Source: Mesonia sp. K7 (GTDB lineage: Bacteria > Bacteroidota > Bacteroidia > Flavobacteriales > Flavobacteriaceae). From it: a stretch of 64,000 nt of DNA. Of this stretch, positions 37,059 to 46,554 are shown piece by piece. The notes beneath the pieces were generated by a model, which saw only the letters and a list, made by a program, of their open reading frames with translations, ran no database searches and was not told where the DNA came from. Position numbers and translations under genes: made by a program. The stretch is taken from positions 1-64,000 of the forward strand of contig NZ_QKQV01000011.1 of assembly GCF_003233725.1 (NCBI RefSeq). Reading direction: 5' to 3'. Position 1 is the stretch's first letter, and each line of letters begins with the position of its first letter.

Positions 37059-38105
37059 TTATGCCATGGTTGCCAAAAACTTGTTGGAAAGGTGGTTACC
37101 ATGCATTTCTTTGTAAGCTATTTTTCTTTCGATGGCATCAATGACCTCATCGCCAAAATCGGGATAATCAATTTCATTAAAATAATCTAAACCACCTGGA
37201 CTTAATACATTTATTTCTATGAGTTTATCTTTTACGACGTCCAATCCTACAAAAAATAAACCGTCATTGATGAGTTTGGGTGCTACTACCTCGATGATTT
37301 TTTGAAAATCCTTGTTCATTTCGACAGCTTTTGCCGTGGCACCTTGCTTGAAATTGCTTCGGAATTCGCCTTTCCCCATTTTTCTTCTTATCATCGAGTA
37401 TTTGCCGTCACGTTCTATCACTTGCCCATTCATCAAGATAATCCGTACGTCACCATCTTTGACGTCTGGCAAAAATTCTTGGGCGATTACATAGCCTTGA
37501 TTGAGTAAGGTTTCAATAATTTGGTTGAGGTTTTTTTCGTTTTCATCGATGAGGTATACATCTTTACCTCCAGAACCTTCCAAAGGTTTAAGTACCATCT
37601 TTTTATTTTGTTTTTTAAAGAAATCCAAAATATCTTCTTTCTTTCGGGTAATGATAGAGTCTGGTTTTATGCTTGACGGAAGCTCTTCAAAATACAGTTT
37701 ATCTATAAAAGCGTGGGAAAGTGCATAGGCATCGTTAAGCACCAGCACACCCTCTTGTTGCATCATTTTACCAAAAGCAACTCCCGCATGTTCTGCCCAT
37801 TGGCGTTCTATTTCTTCGGTAGGATTATTTCTAATGAAAAGAACGTCTATGTTTTTGGCAGAAATCTTTTTCTTTTTGAGATTGGCTTTTTTTACGTCCT
37901 CAATAAATTTTTTGGCAGATTTGGTCTTAATGGATTTTGGGGTTTGTATGGCATGAATACTAAGTGGTTCGTCGTGCGTGAAATTAAAATCACCTACATC
38001 CATCATAAAAACGGTATGCCCTCTTTTATGGGCGGTATGCATCAAAACTACCGAAGTGTTGTAGTTTTCCTCTCGCACATTATTTAATACAAAACATATT
38101 CTCAT
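37059..38105 (-). CDS. ATP-grasp ligase, glutathione synthetase/RimK-like
   Basis: 348 residues. An N-terminal preATP-grasp domain (MRICFVLNNVREENYN) and an ATP-grasp domain with KPLEGSGGKDVYLID (~178), QEFLPDVKDGDVRIILMNGQVI (~215) and a metal-binding DVVKDKLIEINVLSPGG (~300). Joins an amino group to a carboxylate using ATP, as in glutathione or poly-glutamate synthesis. Start overlaps the end of the DUF1704 gene (ATGA). Alone it cannot be called gshB because no gshA is in view. Confidence 0.88.
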   Translation of the reverse strand: MRICFVLNNVREENYNTSVVLMHTAHKRGHTVFMMDVGDFNFTHDEPLSIHAIQTPKSIKTKSAKKFIEDVKKANLKKKKISAKNIDVLFIRNNPTEEIERQWAEHAGVAFGKMMQQEGVLVLNDAYALSHAFIDKLYFEELPSSIKPDSIITRKKEDILDFFKKQNKKMVLKPLEGSGGKDVYLIDENEKNLNQIIETLLNQGYVIAQEFLPDVKDGDVRIILMNGQVIERDGKYSMIRRKMGKGEFRSNFKQGATAKAVEMNKDFQKIIEVVAPKLINDGLFFVGLDVVKDKLIEINVLSPGGLDYFNEIDYPDFGDEVIDAIERKIAYKEMHGNHLSNKFLATMA

Positions 38106-39952
38106 GTGTTTATCATTTTTGAGATGGGCAAACCATCTCTGATTAATTGTAATCTTTCTTTTGCTTTTGGGTTGGTTAAATAACTGGGGCGTAATTTTGG
38201 AACCTGTAATACTTGTCTGTCAGTTAGTTCGCGTATTACCTCCAAGTGCTTTAAGCTAAACTTTCCTGCCAATAGTGGTTCATACTCACCACCTTCTTGC
38301 AAGTGTTTTCGGAGTAATACCAAGCCTTTTAAGTAGATGATATCTTTTATAAAACCACCGCCTTGAAAAATCCGGGAAGTGATATTAAAAGCCGTTTCTG
38401 GAGGAAAGCCTTTTTCCTGAACCAATAACCTAAAAATTTCCTGAAAGTTTCCCCCATCGATGAGAGCTTTTCCAGCAATTACACGTCCTGCCAAGGTCCG
38501 TAATCGATGTGGTGAGAGTCCGCCTATTAAATATTCAGACATTACGGCTAAACCTTCTTGTAAGGTATCATAATCGGCTAAGCCTACACTTAATTGCTGT
38601 AAAGGCTGTTTTATACCATTATAGTAGGTAAGCACATGGGTTCCTATCTCATGTTGGATAAGTGCATGGGCTTCAGTGATACTCATTTTATAATCTGCAG
38701 GAATGTATAATTCCCCTTGGGAAACCATCATGATATTTACATCGTCTCTTAAATGCACTTTGGAAGTAAAATTTTGATCTTGCTGCCGAAAAAAGTCAAA
38801 TTCTTGATGAGCCAAACTGCTAAAATGATTCGCGTCACAAATTTCTTCTCTTGAGGGCTCTGCAGGTTCGGAAACTTCTTGTAAAATTAAATTTGCCTGT
38901 TCGCACAAATCGCTATCAACTCCTTTGTATAGACGGATGCTATTGTAGAAAAAGTTCTTGGTCCCGCGTTCGTTAAGCATACTTATCTGATGATCTAATT
39001 CCTCGCGTTTTTCGTGAAAAATATAGGACATTGTAGGGTCGTTGATGTCTTCTATTTTCAGGTTGTAAAGTTTTCTTTTTAAAATATCTGGATCTATTGG
39101 AAGTAGGCGATAATGGTAATCGATTACTTTCTCGTAATTGCTTTCAAAAAACGTTTGTTTGATGTGTTGGATGTTTACTGGAGCAACTAACCATAAAAAC
39201 TGAAAGGATTTTTCGATTTTTGCGAGTTGGTTGTCAATTTCAAAGACTTTTTGCTTTAAACTCTTTCGCCCAAGTGCGTGATAAGTTAATATAGGGTCTT
39301 TGGTTTGAACTCTTATAAAATCGAAAACCGCCTTCTGCGCAGCATTGATGAGGTAATCTCTAAATTGTCTAAAGAAAATAGGATAGAGATGCTTGTTTTT
39401 ATCCCTAAAAACGGGAGGAATTTCCAAACCTACCCATAATGCTCCAGTCTTTTTGGCATCCTCTATGGAAATAAGTGGGCCAGCACCCACTGCTTGTCTT
39501 TCGTTTACATCTTGTATTTCCGCAGAAAGGTTGATACCTTGCGACAAACCTTTAGATTTTATGAGTTCTTCCTTAAGAGTTTCTAGGGTGGAAGTAATTT
39601 TATCTGCGGGACCTTTGATATAGAACGTTCTACTATTGGCTTCTCCCAAGTACATTTCAAAAAGCATGAACGATCCAAATTTTGCGGCACGGCTGTGTGA
39701 AAGTGCTTTTATAAGTTTTTGGTATCCTTTAAAATTTTCGCTTCCAATAATGAGGTACGCACCTCCGCTGTTGATTATTTTTTGAATGCCGGTATCTTTG
39801 TTAACTTGTCTGTAAACAATGAGGTAAGGGAGGTTATCTTGAACATGCATCCAACCATTGCCGGGAAGCATGGCGTTTACTTCAGATTTTTCCTCAAGCG
39901 AGGAAAGAATCTTTTCAATAGCTTTTTTTGAAAACCTTGAAATAGTAAGCAT
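38102..39952 (-). CDS. DUF1704/QEGLA-motif putative metallopeptidase
   Basis: 616 residues. The gluzincin-like motif HEIGTHVLTYYNG is near residue 436 and TLQEGLAVMSEYL near 465; these are the marks of DUF1704 (flavohemoglobin expression-modulating QEGLA proteins), the family that includes the eukaryotic tubulin tyrosine carboxypeptidases MATCAP1/2. Both Zn His and the second Glu are present, so it should be active. The N-terminal ~330 residues are an additional domain found in bacterial members. First gene of a tightly packed set with ATP-grasp and M14 genes. Confidence 0.9.
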   Translation of the reverse strand: MLTISRFSKKAIEKILSSLEEKSEVNAMLPGNGWMHVQDNLPYLIVYRQVNKDTGIQKIINSGGAYLIIGSENFKGYQKLIKALSHSRAAKFGSFMLFEMYLGEANSRTFYIKGPADKITSTLETLKEELIKSKGLSQGINLSAEIQDVNERQAVGAGPLISIEDAKKTGALWVGLEIPPVFRDKNKHLYPIFFRQFRDYLINAAQKAVFDFIRVQTKDPILTYHALGRKSLKQKVFEIDNQLAKIEKSFQFLWLVAPVNIQHIKQTFFESNYEKVIDYHYRLLPIDPDILKRKLYNLKIEDINDPTMSYIFHEKREELDHQISMLNERGTKNFFYNSIRLYKGVDSDLCEQANLILQEVSEPAEPSREEICDANHFSSLAHQEFDFFRQQDQNFTSKVHLRDDVNIMMVSQGELYIPADYKMSITEAHALIQHEIGTHVLTYYNGIKQPLQQLSVGLADYDTLQEGLAVMSEYLIGGLSPHRLRTLAGRVIAGKALIDGGNFQEIFRLLVQEKGFPPETAFNITSRIFQGGGFIKDIIYLKGLVLLRKHLQEGGEYEPLLAGKFSLKHLEVIRELTDRQVLQVPKLRPSYLTNPKAKERLQLIRDGLPISKMINT

Positions 39953-40144
39953 CTTCCTAAAGTGATTTTTATCTTTTTTTATCTTTTATTGAACAGGGAA
40001 AATCAAAATATTGATTTCTAACCCATTAAATTAGAAATAAAAGGGCGTTTAAGGAAGTTAAAAAGTAACTTTGACGTTTCTTTATGATTAAGAAAGGTTT
40101 CCTTAAGTTTTTCTTTAGAAATTTTTGCTTTTGAAAGCAGGCAA

Positions 40145-40654
40145 TTAAGTGAAAAGTGCTTTTAGCTCGGTCGCCTCTGTCGGTTTCATTTTACCCGCTA
40201 ACACCAAACTGAGTTGTTTTCGGCGTAAAGCCGCATTATACCTTTCTTTTTCTTGCTCAGTTTCAGGAATCAATTCTGGCACAGGAACAGGCATTCCTCT
40301 TTCGTCTACAGCAACAAACGTATAAATGGCATCGTTGGCTTTGCTGCGCATTCCGCTTTCGCGATCTTCTACCCAAACGTCTATAATTACTTCCATAGAT
40401 GAGTTAAATGCGCGAGATAGATTTGCTTCTACCGTAACAACGCTTCCCAAAGGAATCGATTTCTTGAAGGCTACGTGATTGACAGAAGCAGTAACGACAA
40501 TTCTTCTGCTGTGACGACGTGCAGCAATACTCGCTGCTCTGTCCATTCTGGCAAGTAATTCGCCACCAAATAAATTATTTAAAGGATTGGTTTCACTCGG
40601 CAAAACCAAATCGGTAAGTATCGTTTTAGAGTCTTTTGGAAATTTTGGTTCCAT
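40145..40654 (-). CDS. Acyl-CoA thioesterase (hotdog, YciA/ACOT type)
   Basis: 169 residues. Hotdog fold with catalytic Asp in NPLNNLFGGELLARMDRAAS (~25-40) and ASVNHVAFKKSI (~60), the pattern of YciA/BFIT thioesterases. Hydrolyses acyl-CoAs to free acid and CoA. Monocistronic in this view. Confidence 0.92.
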   Translation of the reverse strand: MEPKFPKDSKTILTDLVLPSETNPLNNLFGGELLARMDRAASIAARRHSRRIVVTASVNHVAFKKSIPLGSVVTVEANLSRAFNSSMEVIIDVWVEDRESGMRSKANDAIYTFVAVDERGMPVPVPELIPETEQEKERYNAALRRKQLSLVLAGKMKPTEATELKALFT

Positions 40655-40698
40655 CTTATTTTTTTGGCAAAGATAAGATTTCGTTTGTTAACGAAGTT

Positions 40699-41673
40699 TT
40701 AAAGTTCTTTTACTAAAAGCCAAGCCTCTGGATTTGAGGTTTTTTTGATCTCATAAAGTTTTCTTATAGCTTCAGCACGGGTTTCAAAACTTTGGTAAAT
40801 CACTTGGTGTAAACCATAATTGTTGACACCTATTTCTCTTGGACTAAAACCTTGATCTTTAAGCTGGTTCACTTTTTTTACTGCGTTTTCTTTTTCGCGA
40901 AAAGCACCAGCAACCACGTGGTATTTACCAACTTGTTTTTCGATTTCGAAAACTACTTTTGGCAAAGGGTTTTGAATCACAAAGGTCGCTTCTTGGATTT
41001 CTTGTTCGACCAATTTATTGGCTTTTTGCTGCTCAACAAGGTTGTGTGATTGAATGTCTTCTAAATATTTTCTTGTACCTACAAAACCGGCAATTCCGAG
41101 AGCAAGTAAACCAACCGCAGCATATTTTAGATAAGGTTTTGAAGTTGACTTTTTAGCTTTTTCTTCATTTTGTGGTAAAGCAATAACAGGTGTTTTTTCT
41201 TCTAAATCAGATGCTTCTGTGGGTTCCGCCTTTACTGTTTTTTCCGCTTCACGAGCGATAGAAACTACACCAAATGTTGACAAACCAAAAGAATCGGTCA
41301 AATAGTTTTCTTGGGTTTGTGGTAAAAACAATACTTTGTCGTTTTGCTCGTAAAACTTCCCAAAATTTTCTAACGAAACTTCTTGGTGTTTTTTAATACT
41401 TTCTGAAAGTTGATAAGCAAAAGTGCTTACTTTTTCTTGTGCTTCTGCGTATGAAATTTTTTCCGCTTTAGCGATATAACTTATCAAAACCCCATCATTG
41501 GAAGTAAGGTGATGATTAAAAAGAATATTCTTTTTTGGGGGATAAAACTCGTTGGTCGAGTGGTTGATTTCTGCCGGAACACGTTGTGAAATAAAACCTC
41601 CAAACTCAGGAATAACAACACACTCGTAACGATATAATAGTTCTTTTATGTAGCTTTCAATGTTCATAGACAT
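40699..41673 (-). CDS. HU-CCDC81 and SPOR domain protein
   Basis: 324 residues. Two N-terminal HU-CCDC81-like domains (about 5-60 and 65-125, MNIESYIKELLYRYECVVIPEFGGF), a linker, a membrane segment (about 180-196, YAAVGLLALGIAGFVG), and a C-terminal SPOR domain (about 245-322, GKYHVVAGAFREKENAVKKV). SPOR binds denuded peptidoglycan at division sites; the cytoplasmic HU-like part may link to DNA. Typical of Bacteroidota. Start may be the third codon Met (41667). Confidence 0.93.
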   Translation of the reverse strand: MSMNIESYIKELLYRYECVVIPEFGGFISQRVPAEINHSTNEFYPPKKNILFNHHLTSNDGVLISYIAKAEKISYAEAQEKVSTFAYQLSESIKKHQEVSLENFGKFYEQNDKVLFLPQTQENYLTDSFGLSTFGVVSIAREAEKTVKAEPTEASDLEEKTPVIALPQNEEKAKKSTSKPYLKYAAVGLLALGIAGFVGTRKYLEDIQSHNLVEQQKANKLVEQEIQEATFVIQNPLPKVVFEIEKQVGKYHVVAGAFREKENAVKKVNQLKDQGFSPREIGVNNYGLHQVIYQSFETRAEAIRKLYEIKKTSNPEAWLLVKEL

Positions 41674-41762
41674 ACAAATTTAGTTATTTTTTGTGGCTAA
41701 ACTCAACTCGATTTTAAAAAATATTAAATTTTCTTTTCTTATTTTTAAAGCAAAGCCTTTTG

Positions 41763-42866
41763 ATGATGACCGACAACGAAATTTTGTGTTTACTTGCGCT
41801 GCAATCGGTGCCAAATATTGGTGATATTTCTGCCAAAAAGTTGTTACGTCACTTTGGCTCGGCAAAAGCTATTTTTGACACTTCGGCCAAAGAAATTACC
41901 CAACTCGAAGGTTTTGGAACCTTAAAGGCAAAGGCACTTCATTTAGAAAATTATTTAGCTGCCGCGGAAAAAGAGTATGATTTTATTGAAAAGAACAACA
42001 TTCAACTGCATTATTTTGAAGACAAAACCTATCCGTATTTTTTAAAACAATGTATAGACGCACCGATTTTACTGTTTTCTAAAGGAAACATTTCTATCGA
42101 AAATCAACCTATTATTAGTATTGTAGGGACAAGAAATGCTACCAAAAGCGGTATCGAAAATTGCGAAAACCTTATCGAAAGCTTAGTGCCTTACAACCCA
42201 ATTATCGTTTCAGGTTTTGCATACGGCATCGATATTTGTGCTCACAAAGCTGCGGTAAAACACAACTTACAAACCATTGCCTGTTTGGCTCATGGTTTTG
42301 ATACCATTTATCCGAAAGTGCATCGCAAGTATGAAAAAGACATTTTAGCTCAAGGCGGATTTTTTACTGACTTTTGGAGCGACTGTAACTTTGATCGAAA
42401 AAATTTTCTGAAACGAAACCGAGTCATTGCAGGTTTGAGCGAAGCAACCATTGTGATAGAAAGTGCAGAAAAAGGAGGTTCGTTGGTCACTGCCAATATT
42501 GCCAATTCGTATAATCGGGAGGTTTTTGCATTTCCTGGAAGAATTGACGATAAATATAGTAAGGGCTGTAACCACCTTATCAAAACCAATCAAGCGAGAT
42601 TGCTCGAAAATGTTGAAGATTTGGTTTATATTCTCAATTGGGATGCTAAAGAACAACCTGCTAAACAACCCGAGCTTTTTGTTGAACTTACCCAAGAAGA
42701 AGAACATATTTACAGCATTTTGAAGCCTTTGGAAACGGCAAGCCTTGATGAATTGGCTCTCGCTTGTCAAATTCCGACCTATCAAATGCTACCCGTTTTA
42801 TTGAATTTAGAACTCAAAGGTTTGGTTAACCCGATGCAAGGAAAAATGTTTAGGGTTGTGAAATAA
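41763..42866 (+). CDS. dprA: DNA-processing protein DprA
   Basis: 367 residues from ATG 41763 (a second Met follows at once; the TTG before it is less likely). N-terminal SAM-like HhH domain (VPNIGDISAKKLLRHFGSAKAIF), Rossmann core with VGTRNATKSG (~120), SGFAYGIDICAHKAAV (~152) and VIESAEKGGSLVTANIA (~230), and a C-terminal winged helix (DLA-like). Loads RecA on incoming ssDNA during transformation. RecA is at 47.6 kb. Confidence 0.97.
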   Translation: MMTDNEILCLLALQSVPNIGDISAKKLLRHFGSAKAIFDTSAKEITQLEGFGTLKAKALHLENYLAAAEKEYDFIEKNNIQLHYFEDKTYPYFLKQCIDAPILLFSKGNISIENQPIISIVGTRNATKSGIENCENLIESLVPYNPIIVSGFAYGIDICAHKAAVKHNLQTIACLAHGFDTIYPKVHRKYEKDILAQGGFFTDFWSDCNFDRKNFLKRNRVIAGLSEATIVIESAEKGGSLVTANIANSYNREVFAFPGRIDDKYSKGCNHLIKTNQARLLENVEDLVYILNWDAKEQPAKQPELFVELTQEEEHIYSILKPLETASLDELALACQIPTYQMLPVLLNLELKGLVNPMQGKMFRVVK

Positions 42867-42872
42867 TACTTC

Positions 42873-42893
42873 ATTCCAAACTTGATTTGGAAT
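42873..42893. repeat. Imperfect palindrome of the CATTCCAAACTTGATTTGGAAT type
   Basis: ATTCCAA/TTGGAAT stem with a six-base loop after dprA; shares the outline of the 31557-31625 units. Confidence 0.5.
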
Positions 42894-42916
42894 CTCATTA
42901 GATTTAATTTTTAAGA

Positions 42917-43243
42917 CTATTTTTTTAAAGGGTAATCATAAAGATTGCTTGTTAGGTAAAACTTCCAATTCCAAAATTTAAGAGGATTTCTTTTAAATTT
43001 TCTGTAAATAATAGTGTCTTTAGTTTGCGGATTTTCTTCAAGGAATTTTAGGAATTTATTTTCCATAAATTCAATACTTAAGCCCTTGCTTGGACAAGCA
43101 ACATACTCAAATTCAGAATTTTCAGTTTCATAGGGATAAGGAATAATAACTCCTTCTATAAATAACCTTAAAGGAAAAAGGTTGCTTAAAAGAATAATTG
43201 CTATAACTGTTATAATTGTTAATTGAACTTTCTTTTGAAGCAT
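42917..43243 (-). CDS. Hypothetical membrane-anchored protein
   Basis: 108 residues. An N-terminal hydrophobic segment (about 8-28) followed by a mixed region with VACPSKGLSIEFMENKFLKFLEENP. It ends in a basic YPLKK. No family recognised. It lies 17 bases after trpS on the same strand and is more AT-rich than its neighbours. Confidence 0.6.
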   Translation of the reverse strand: MLQKKVQLTIITVIAIILLSNLFPLRLFIEGVIIPYPYETENSEFEYVACPSKGLSIEFMENKFLKFLEENPQTKDTIIYRKFKRNPLKFWNWKFYLTSNLYDYPLKK

Positions 43244-43260
43244 AATATCAATCTTAAGAG

Positions 43261-44229
43261 TTAATACCCTAATTTCTTCCTTACCTTTTCCAAAACCTTA
43301 TCCGCGACTTGTTGGGCTTTTTGGGCACCTACTTCAAGCGCAGCATCTATTTCGGCAAGGTTATTCATATAATAATGGTACTTTTCACGTTGTGTGCCAT
43401 ATTTTTCGATAAGCACGTCATAAAGTGCTTGTTTGGCATGACCATAACCATAATTCCCGCCTTTGTAATTGGCTCTCATTTCTGCAATTTGTTCCGCGGA
43501 AGCGACTACTTTATATAAGTTAAACACGTTGCAGGTATCTGGATTTTTAGGTTCTTCCATTGGTGTGCTATCGGTTTCGATACGCATCACTTGCTTACGT
43601 AATTTTTTGTCGGTTTCGAAAAGGTTAATAATATTGCCACGGGATTTACTCATTTTTTCGCCATCGGTTCCCGGAATGTATTTGGTGTCTTCCTGGACTC
43701 TCGCTTCGGGAACCACAAAAGTTTCGCCCATTTGAGCGTGAAAACGATTGGCGACATCACGGGTCATCTCGATATGTTGTAATTGATCTTTCCCTACAGG
43801 AATAATTTCTGCATCATACAACAAAATATCAGCAGCCATCAACATTGGGTAGGTAAACAACCCAGAATTGACATCCGCAAGACGATCTGCTTTGTCTTTA
43901 AACGAGTGCGCCAAGGTAAGACGTTGATAAGGAAAAAAGCAGCTTAAATACCAAGAAAGCTCTGTTACTTGTGGGATATCACTTTGTCTGTAAAACACAG
44001 ATTGGTTGATATCAAGCCCAAAAGCAAGCCAAGTTGCCGCCACAGAATAAGTGTTTTCTCTTAAAATAGAAGCGTCTTTTATTTGGGTAAGCGTATGCAG
44101 ATTGGCAATAAACAAAAACGAATCGTTTTTAGTGTCGTTTGCCAATTCTATCGCCGGAATAATTGCGCCCAAAAGATTTCCTAAATGTGGAGTTCCTGTA
44201 CTTTGGATTCCTGTGAGTATTCTTGCCAT
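43261..44229 (-). CDS. trpS: Tryptophanyl-tRNA synthetase
   Basis: 322 residues, standard bacterial class I enzyme. HIGH-type motif TGTPHLGNLLGA (~12-20), GKDQLQHIEMTRDVANRF (~145) and KMSKSRGN (~195). Charges tRNA-Trp. Confidence 0.98.
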   Translation of the reverse strand: MARILTGIQSTGTPHLGNLLGAIIPAIELANDTKNDSFLFIANLHTLTQIKDASILRENTYSVAATWLAFGLDINQSVFYRQSDIPQVTELSWYLSCFFPYQRLTLAHSFKDKADRLADVNSGLFTYPMLMAADILLYDAEIIPVGKDQLQHIEMTRDVANRFHAQMGETFVVPEARVQEDTKYIPGTDGEKMSKSRGNIINLFETDKKLRKQVMRIETDSTPMEEPKNPDTCNVFNLYKVVASAEQIAEMRANYKGGNYGYGHAKQALYDVLIEKYGTQREKYHYYMNNLAEIDAALEVGAQKAQQVADKVLEKVRKKLGY

Positions 44230-44299
44230 GAATAAATAAATTTTTGGTAAAGGTAAATTTTTTATTCAATTTCGCATGGGCATTCGCTAAATTTGGTTA

Positions 44300-45037
44300 A
44301 TGAAATTTCTGAAAAACACGGCAAGATTTTTTTGGCGCATTTGGTTTTACATCGTAATGGGAGTTCCTATTATTGTAATGTTTCCAATCTTGTTGGTACT
44401 CACTTCGCGTGAAAAGTTTTACCCACAGTTTTTTGTTGTGGCTCGTTTTTGGGCAAGAATCATTATTTACGGAATGGGCTTTTATGTAGTTGCCAAAAAA
44501 CTGGAAAAACTAGATTACCATAAAAGTTATATGTTTATTGCCAATCATACCTCTATGCTCGATATTATGCTGATGTTGCATTTGGTGAGAAATCCGTTTG
44601 TGTTTGTGGGTAAAAAAGAGTTGGTAAAGATTCCTATTTTTGGTTTTTTCTATAAACGCACTTGCATTTTAGTAGATAGAAGTAGTGTAAAAAGTAGAAA
44701 TGAAGTTTTTGAACGCGCTCAAAGAAGGCTTAATCAAGGTGTGAGTATTTGTATTTTCCCTGAAGGTGGAATCCCTGAAGACATGAATTTGGTGCTGGAT
44801 CAGTTTAAAGACGGAGCTTTTCGTTTGGCAATCGAACACCAAATTCCAGTAGTACCCATGGTTTTTTATGACAATAAAAAACGCTTTCCATATGAATTTT
44901 TTAAAGGAAATCCAGGAAAAATGCGAGCGACTATTTTCCCTGTAAAGGAAACCAAAAACCTAACTCATAATGATAGGCAATCGCTAAAACAAGCATGTTT
45001 TGATTTAATGTACAAAGAGCTTCAAACGAAGGCATAA
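44300..45037 (+). CDS. plsC: 1-acyl-sn-glycerol-3-phosphate acyltransferase
   Basis: 245 residues. One N-terminal membrane region (about 10-35), then NHTSMLDIM (~78, HX4D variant), KRTCILVDR (~115), FPEGGIPEDM (~150) and VVPMVF (~185), the four acyltransferase blocks. Makes phosphatidic acid in the inner membrane from fatty acids started by FabH and AccBC. Confidence 0.94.
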   Translation: MKFLKNTARFFWRIWFYIVMGVPIIVMFPILLVLTSREKFYPQFFVVARFWARIIIYGMGFYVVAKKLEKLDYHKSYMFIANHTSMLDIMLMLHLVRNPFVFVGKKELVKIPIFGFFYKRTCILVDRSSVKSRNEVFERAQRRLNQGVSICIFPEGGIPEDMNLVLDQFKDGAFRLAIEHQIPVVPMVFYDNKKRFPYEFFKGNPGKMRATIFPVKETKNLTHNDRQSLKQACFDLMYKELQTKA

Positions 45038-45066
45038 AAAAACTGCCTCTTCAAAAAAAGAGACAG
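45036..45066 (-). terminator. Terminator for the sigma/anti-sigma operon
   Basis: Stem CTGTCTCTT/AAGAGGCAG (one mismatch) followed on the minus strand by TTTTTTA; also lies just after plsC. Confidence 0.7.
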
Positions 45067-45102
45067 CTCACTTGGTCATCATTGCAAATAACCACAATCA
45101 AA

Positions 45103-46551
45103 CTAAAACTTAAAATTTAATCCGGTATAAACCCCAAAATTGTAGGGTTTAAAACCGTTGGTACTTTCAGAAAAAGTGTTGAGCTGATATTTAAAAATAG
45201 GTTCCAGATTAAGATTGATTTTCTTAGAAAGATCATAATCAAAACCAAGACCTATATTGGTGCTAAAGCTTACGTTGTTAAGGTTGTTGGCTTCGCCAAC
45301 TTCGGTAGTTCCGTTGGTAGATTCTATGGCCACGTGATTATTGTTTAAAAATAACGAACTCGCCCCACCAATTACGTTAATGCCAAACTTTTTATCGAGT
45401 AAACTGTATTGTAATTCCACAGGAACTTCAATAAAACCAATTTGTTGTTGCAACACCCCATTTTGAGTAGGATTTAAAGGTCTATTATCTAATTGAGATG
45501 AAGAAGTAACCATAAAATCAAGATTTTCAGAAGTGTTAATAGGCGTTACATTACGCAAAGCAACAGGATTTACGGAGGAGCTAAAAGCAATATCGTGTGT
45601 TTCGTAACGGAGGTTAATTTTATTTACCCCAGTACGAACTTTAAGTTTCTCTGAAATCACATAGGCAAAATTCACCCCATAAGACATTGACATTTTTCCA
45701 TCACCTGCATTGTTACTAAAATTGGGATCTAAGGTATTTCCAGAACTACTCAAATTACCATAATAAATAGAAGAGATCATAGGTTTTACTTCAAATTTTG
45801 AAGTGTTTTCGGTTGTTTTTTTGTCTTTTTCGTCGTTTTCTTTCTCTTCGTTTTTCTGTTTTTCAACAAGCGCTAAGGCATTTTCACTTTCTACAATTTC
45901 TTCTTCAAGCTCGTTTTCGGCGTTATTTTCTGAAGAAACAGCAGTAATATTTTCTGTGATTTCATTTTTGCCTTCGATTGGTTCTTTAAGATTGCGGTTT
46001 GCTATTCTCTCTTTTTTGGTTTCAGAGAAAATTTGTTCTTTGTTTTGATTGTTAGCAAGCTTATGGTTTACATCTTCACTTTGGGTAAAGCTCTTTATAG
46101 ATTTTTGGTTTGTGGTATTTTTTTCGCTTAAAGCGGAATTTTTTGCATTCGCTTTTTCGGAAACTATAGTTGAACGCTCATTTGAAGTTGAAACTTTTTC
46201 TGAGGTGTTTTCTTCAAAAACGATATTGTTTTGCTCCTCTTCCAAAACCGAATTTTGAGTAGTTTTTACTTCAGAATTTGTTTTGTTTTGCCTTTCTTCA
46301 ATAAGCTTTTTGCCGTTTTCTTGGTTCACCACTTGGGCTTCTTTAGAACTAAAAAGGATATTACCCGCTATAAACAATAAGGCGATGAGTGCTGCAACTC
46401 CAGCAATTTTATACCAAAAAGGAATCACACGACGTTTTTTCTTTTGATTTAATTCTGCTTCGATGTTTTTCCATACTTTTCCAGAAGGTGTCATTTCAAA
46501 ATCTTTAAACTTCTCCTGAAATAAACGGTCTATGTTCTTTTCTTCTTTCAT
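45103..46551 (-). CDS. Anti-sigma-like protein with C-terminal barrel-type domain
   Basis: 482 residues. A short cytoplasmic N-terminus (NIDRLFQEKFKDFEMTPSGKVWKNIEAEL), one membrane helix (about 45-64), a long low-complexity Glu/Asn/Ser/Thr linker (about 68-255), and a C-terminal outer-membrane-type beta-barrel domain (about 265-482, alternating strands ending GVYTGLNFKF). The N-terminal part resembles Bacteroidota anti-sigma proteins. Three bases after the ECF sigma gene, so it is likely its regulator. A single chain that could span the periplasm. A short palindrome copy (46121-46144) lies within the linker coding. Confidence 0.8.
   Translation of the reverse strand: MKEEKNIDRLFQEKFKDFEMTPSGKVWKNIEAELNQKKKRRVIPFWYKIAGVAALIALLFIAGNILFSSKEAQVVNQENGKKLIEERQNKTNSEVKTTQNSVLEEEQNNIVFEENTSEKVSTSNERSTIVSEKANAKNSALSEKNTTNQKSIKSFTQSEDVNHKLANNQNKEQIFSETKKERIANRNLKEPIEGKNEITENITAVSSENNAENELEEEIVESENALALVEKQKNEEKENDEKDKKTTENTSKFEVKPMISSIYYGNLSSSGNTLDPNFSNNAGDGKMSMSYGVNFAYVISEKLKVRTGVNKINLRYETHDIAFSSSVNPVALRNVTPINTSENLDFMVTSSSQLDNRPLNPTQNGVLQQQIGFIEVPVELQYSLLDKKFGINVIGGASSLFLNNNHVAIESTNGTTEVGEANNLNNVSFSTNIGLGFDYDLSKKINLNLEPIFKYQLNTFSESTNGFKPYNFGVYTGLNFKF
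46121..46144. repeat. Short palindrome inside coding sequence
   Basis: TTTTCGCTTAAAGCGGAATTTT within the linker of the anti-sigma gene, where it encodes part of a low-complexity stretch without breaking the frame. Confidence 0.55.
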
Positions 46552-46554
46552 TTT

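Noticed and set aside
37059-38105. Calling the ATP-grasp gene gshB
   Set aside because: No gamma-glutamylcysteine synthetase is in view and the neighbours (DUF1704, AstE-like) point to a different substrate.
44288-44295. TAAATTTG as a -7 box for plsC
   Set aside because: It ends five bases before the plsC ATG, which would place transcription start inside the gene.
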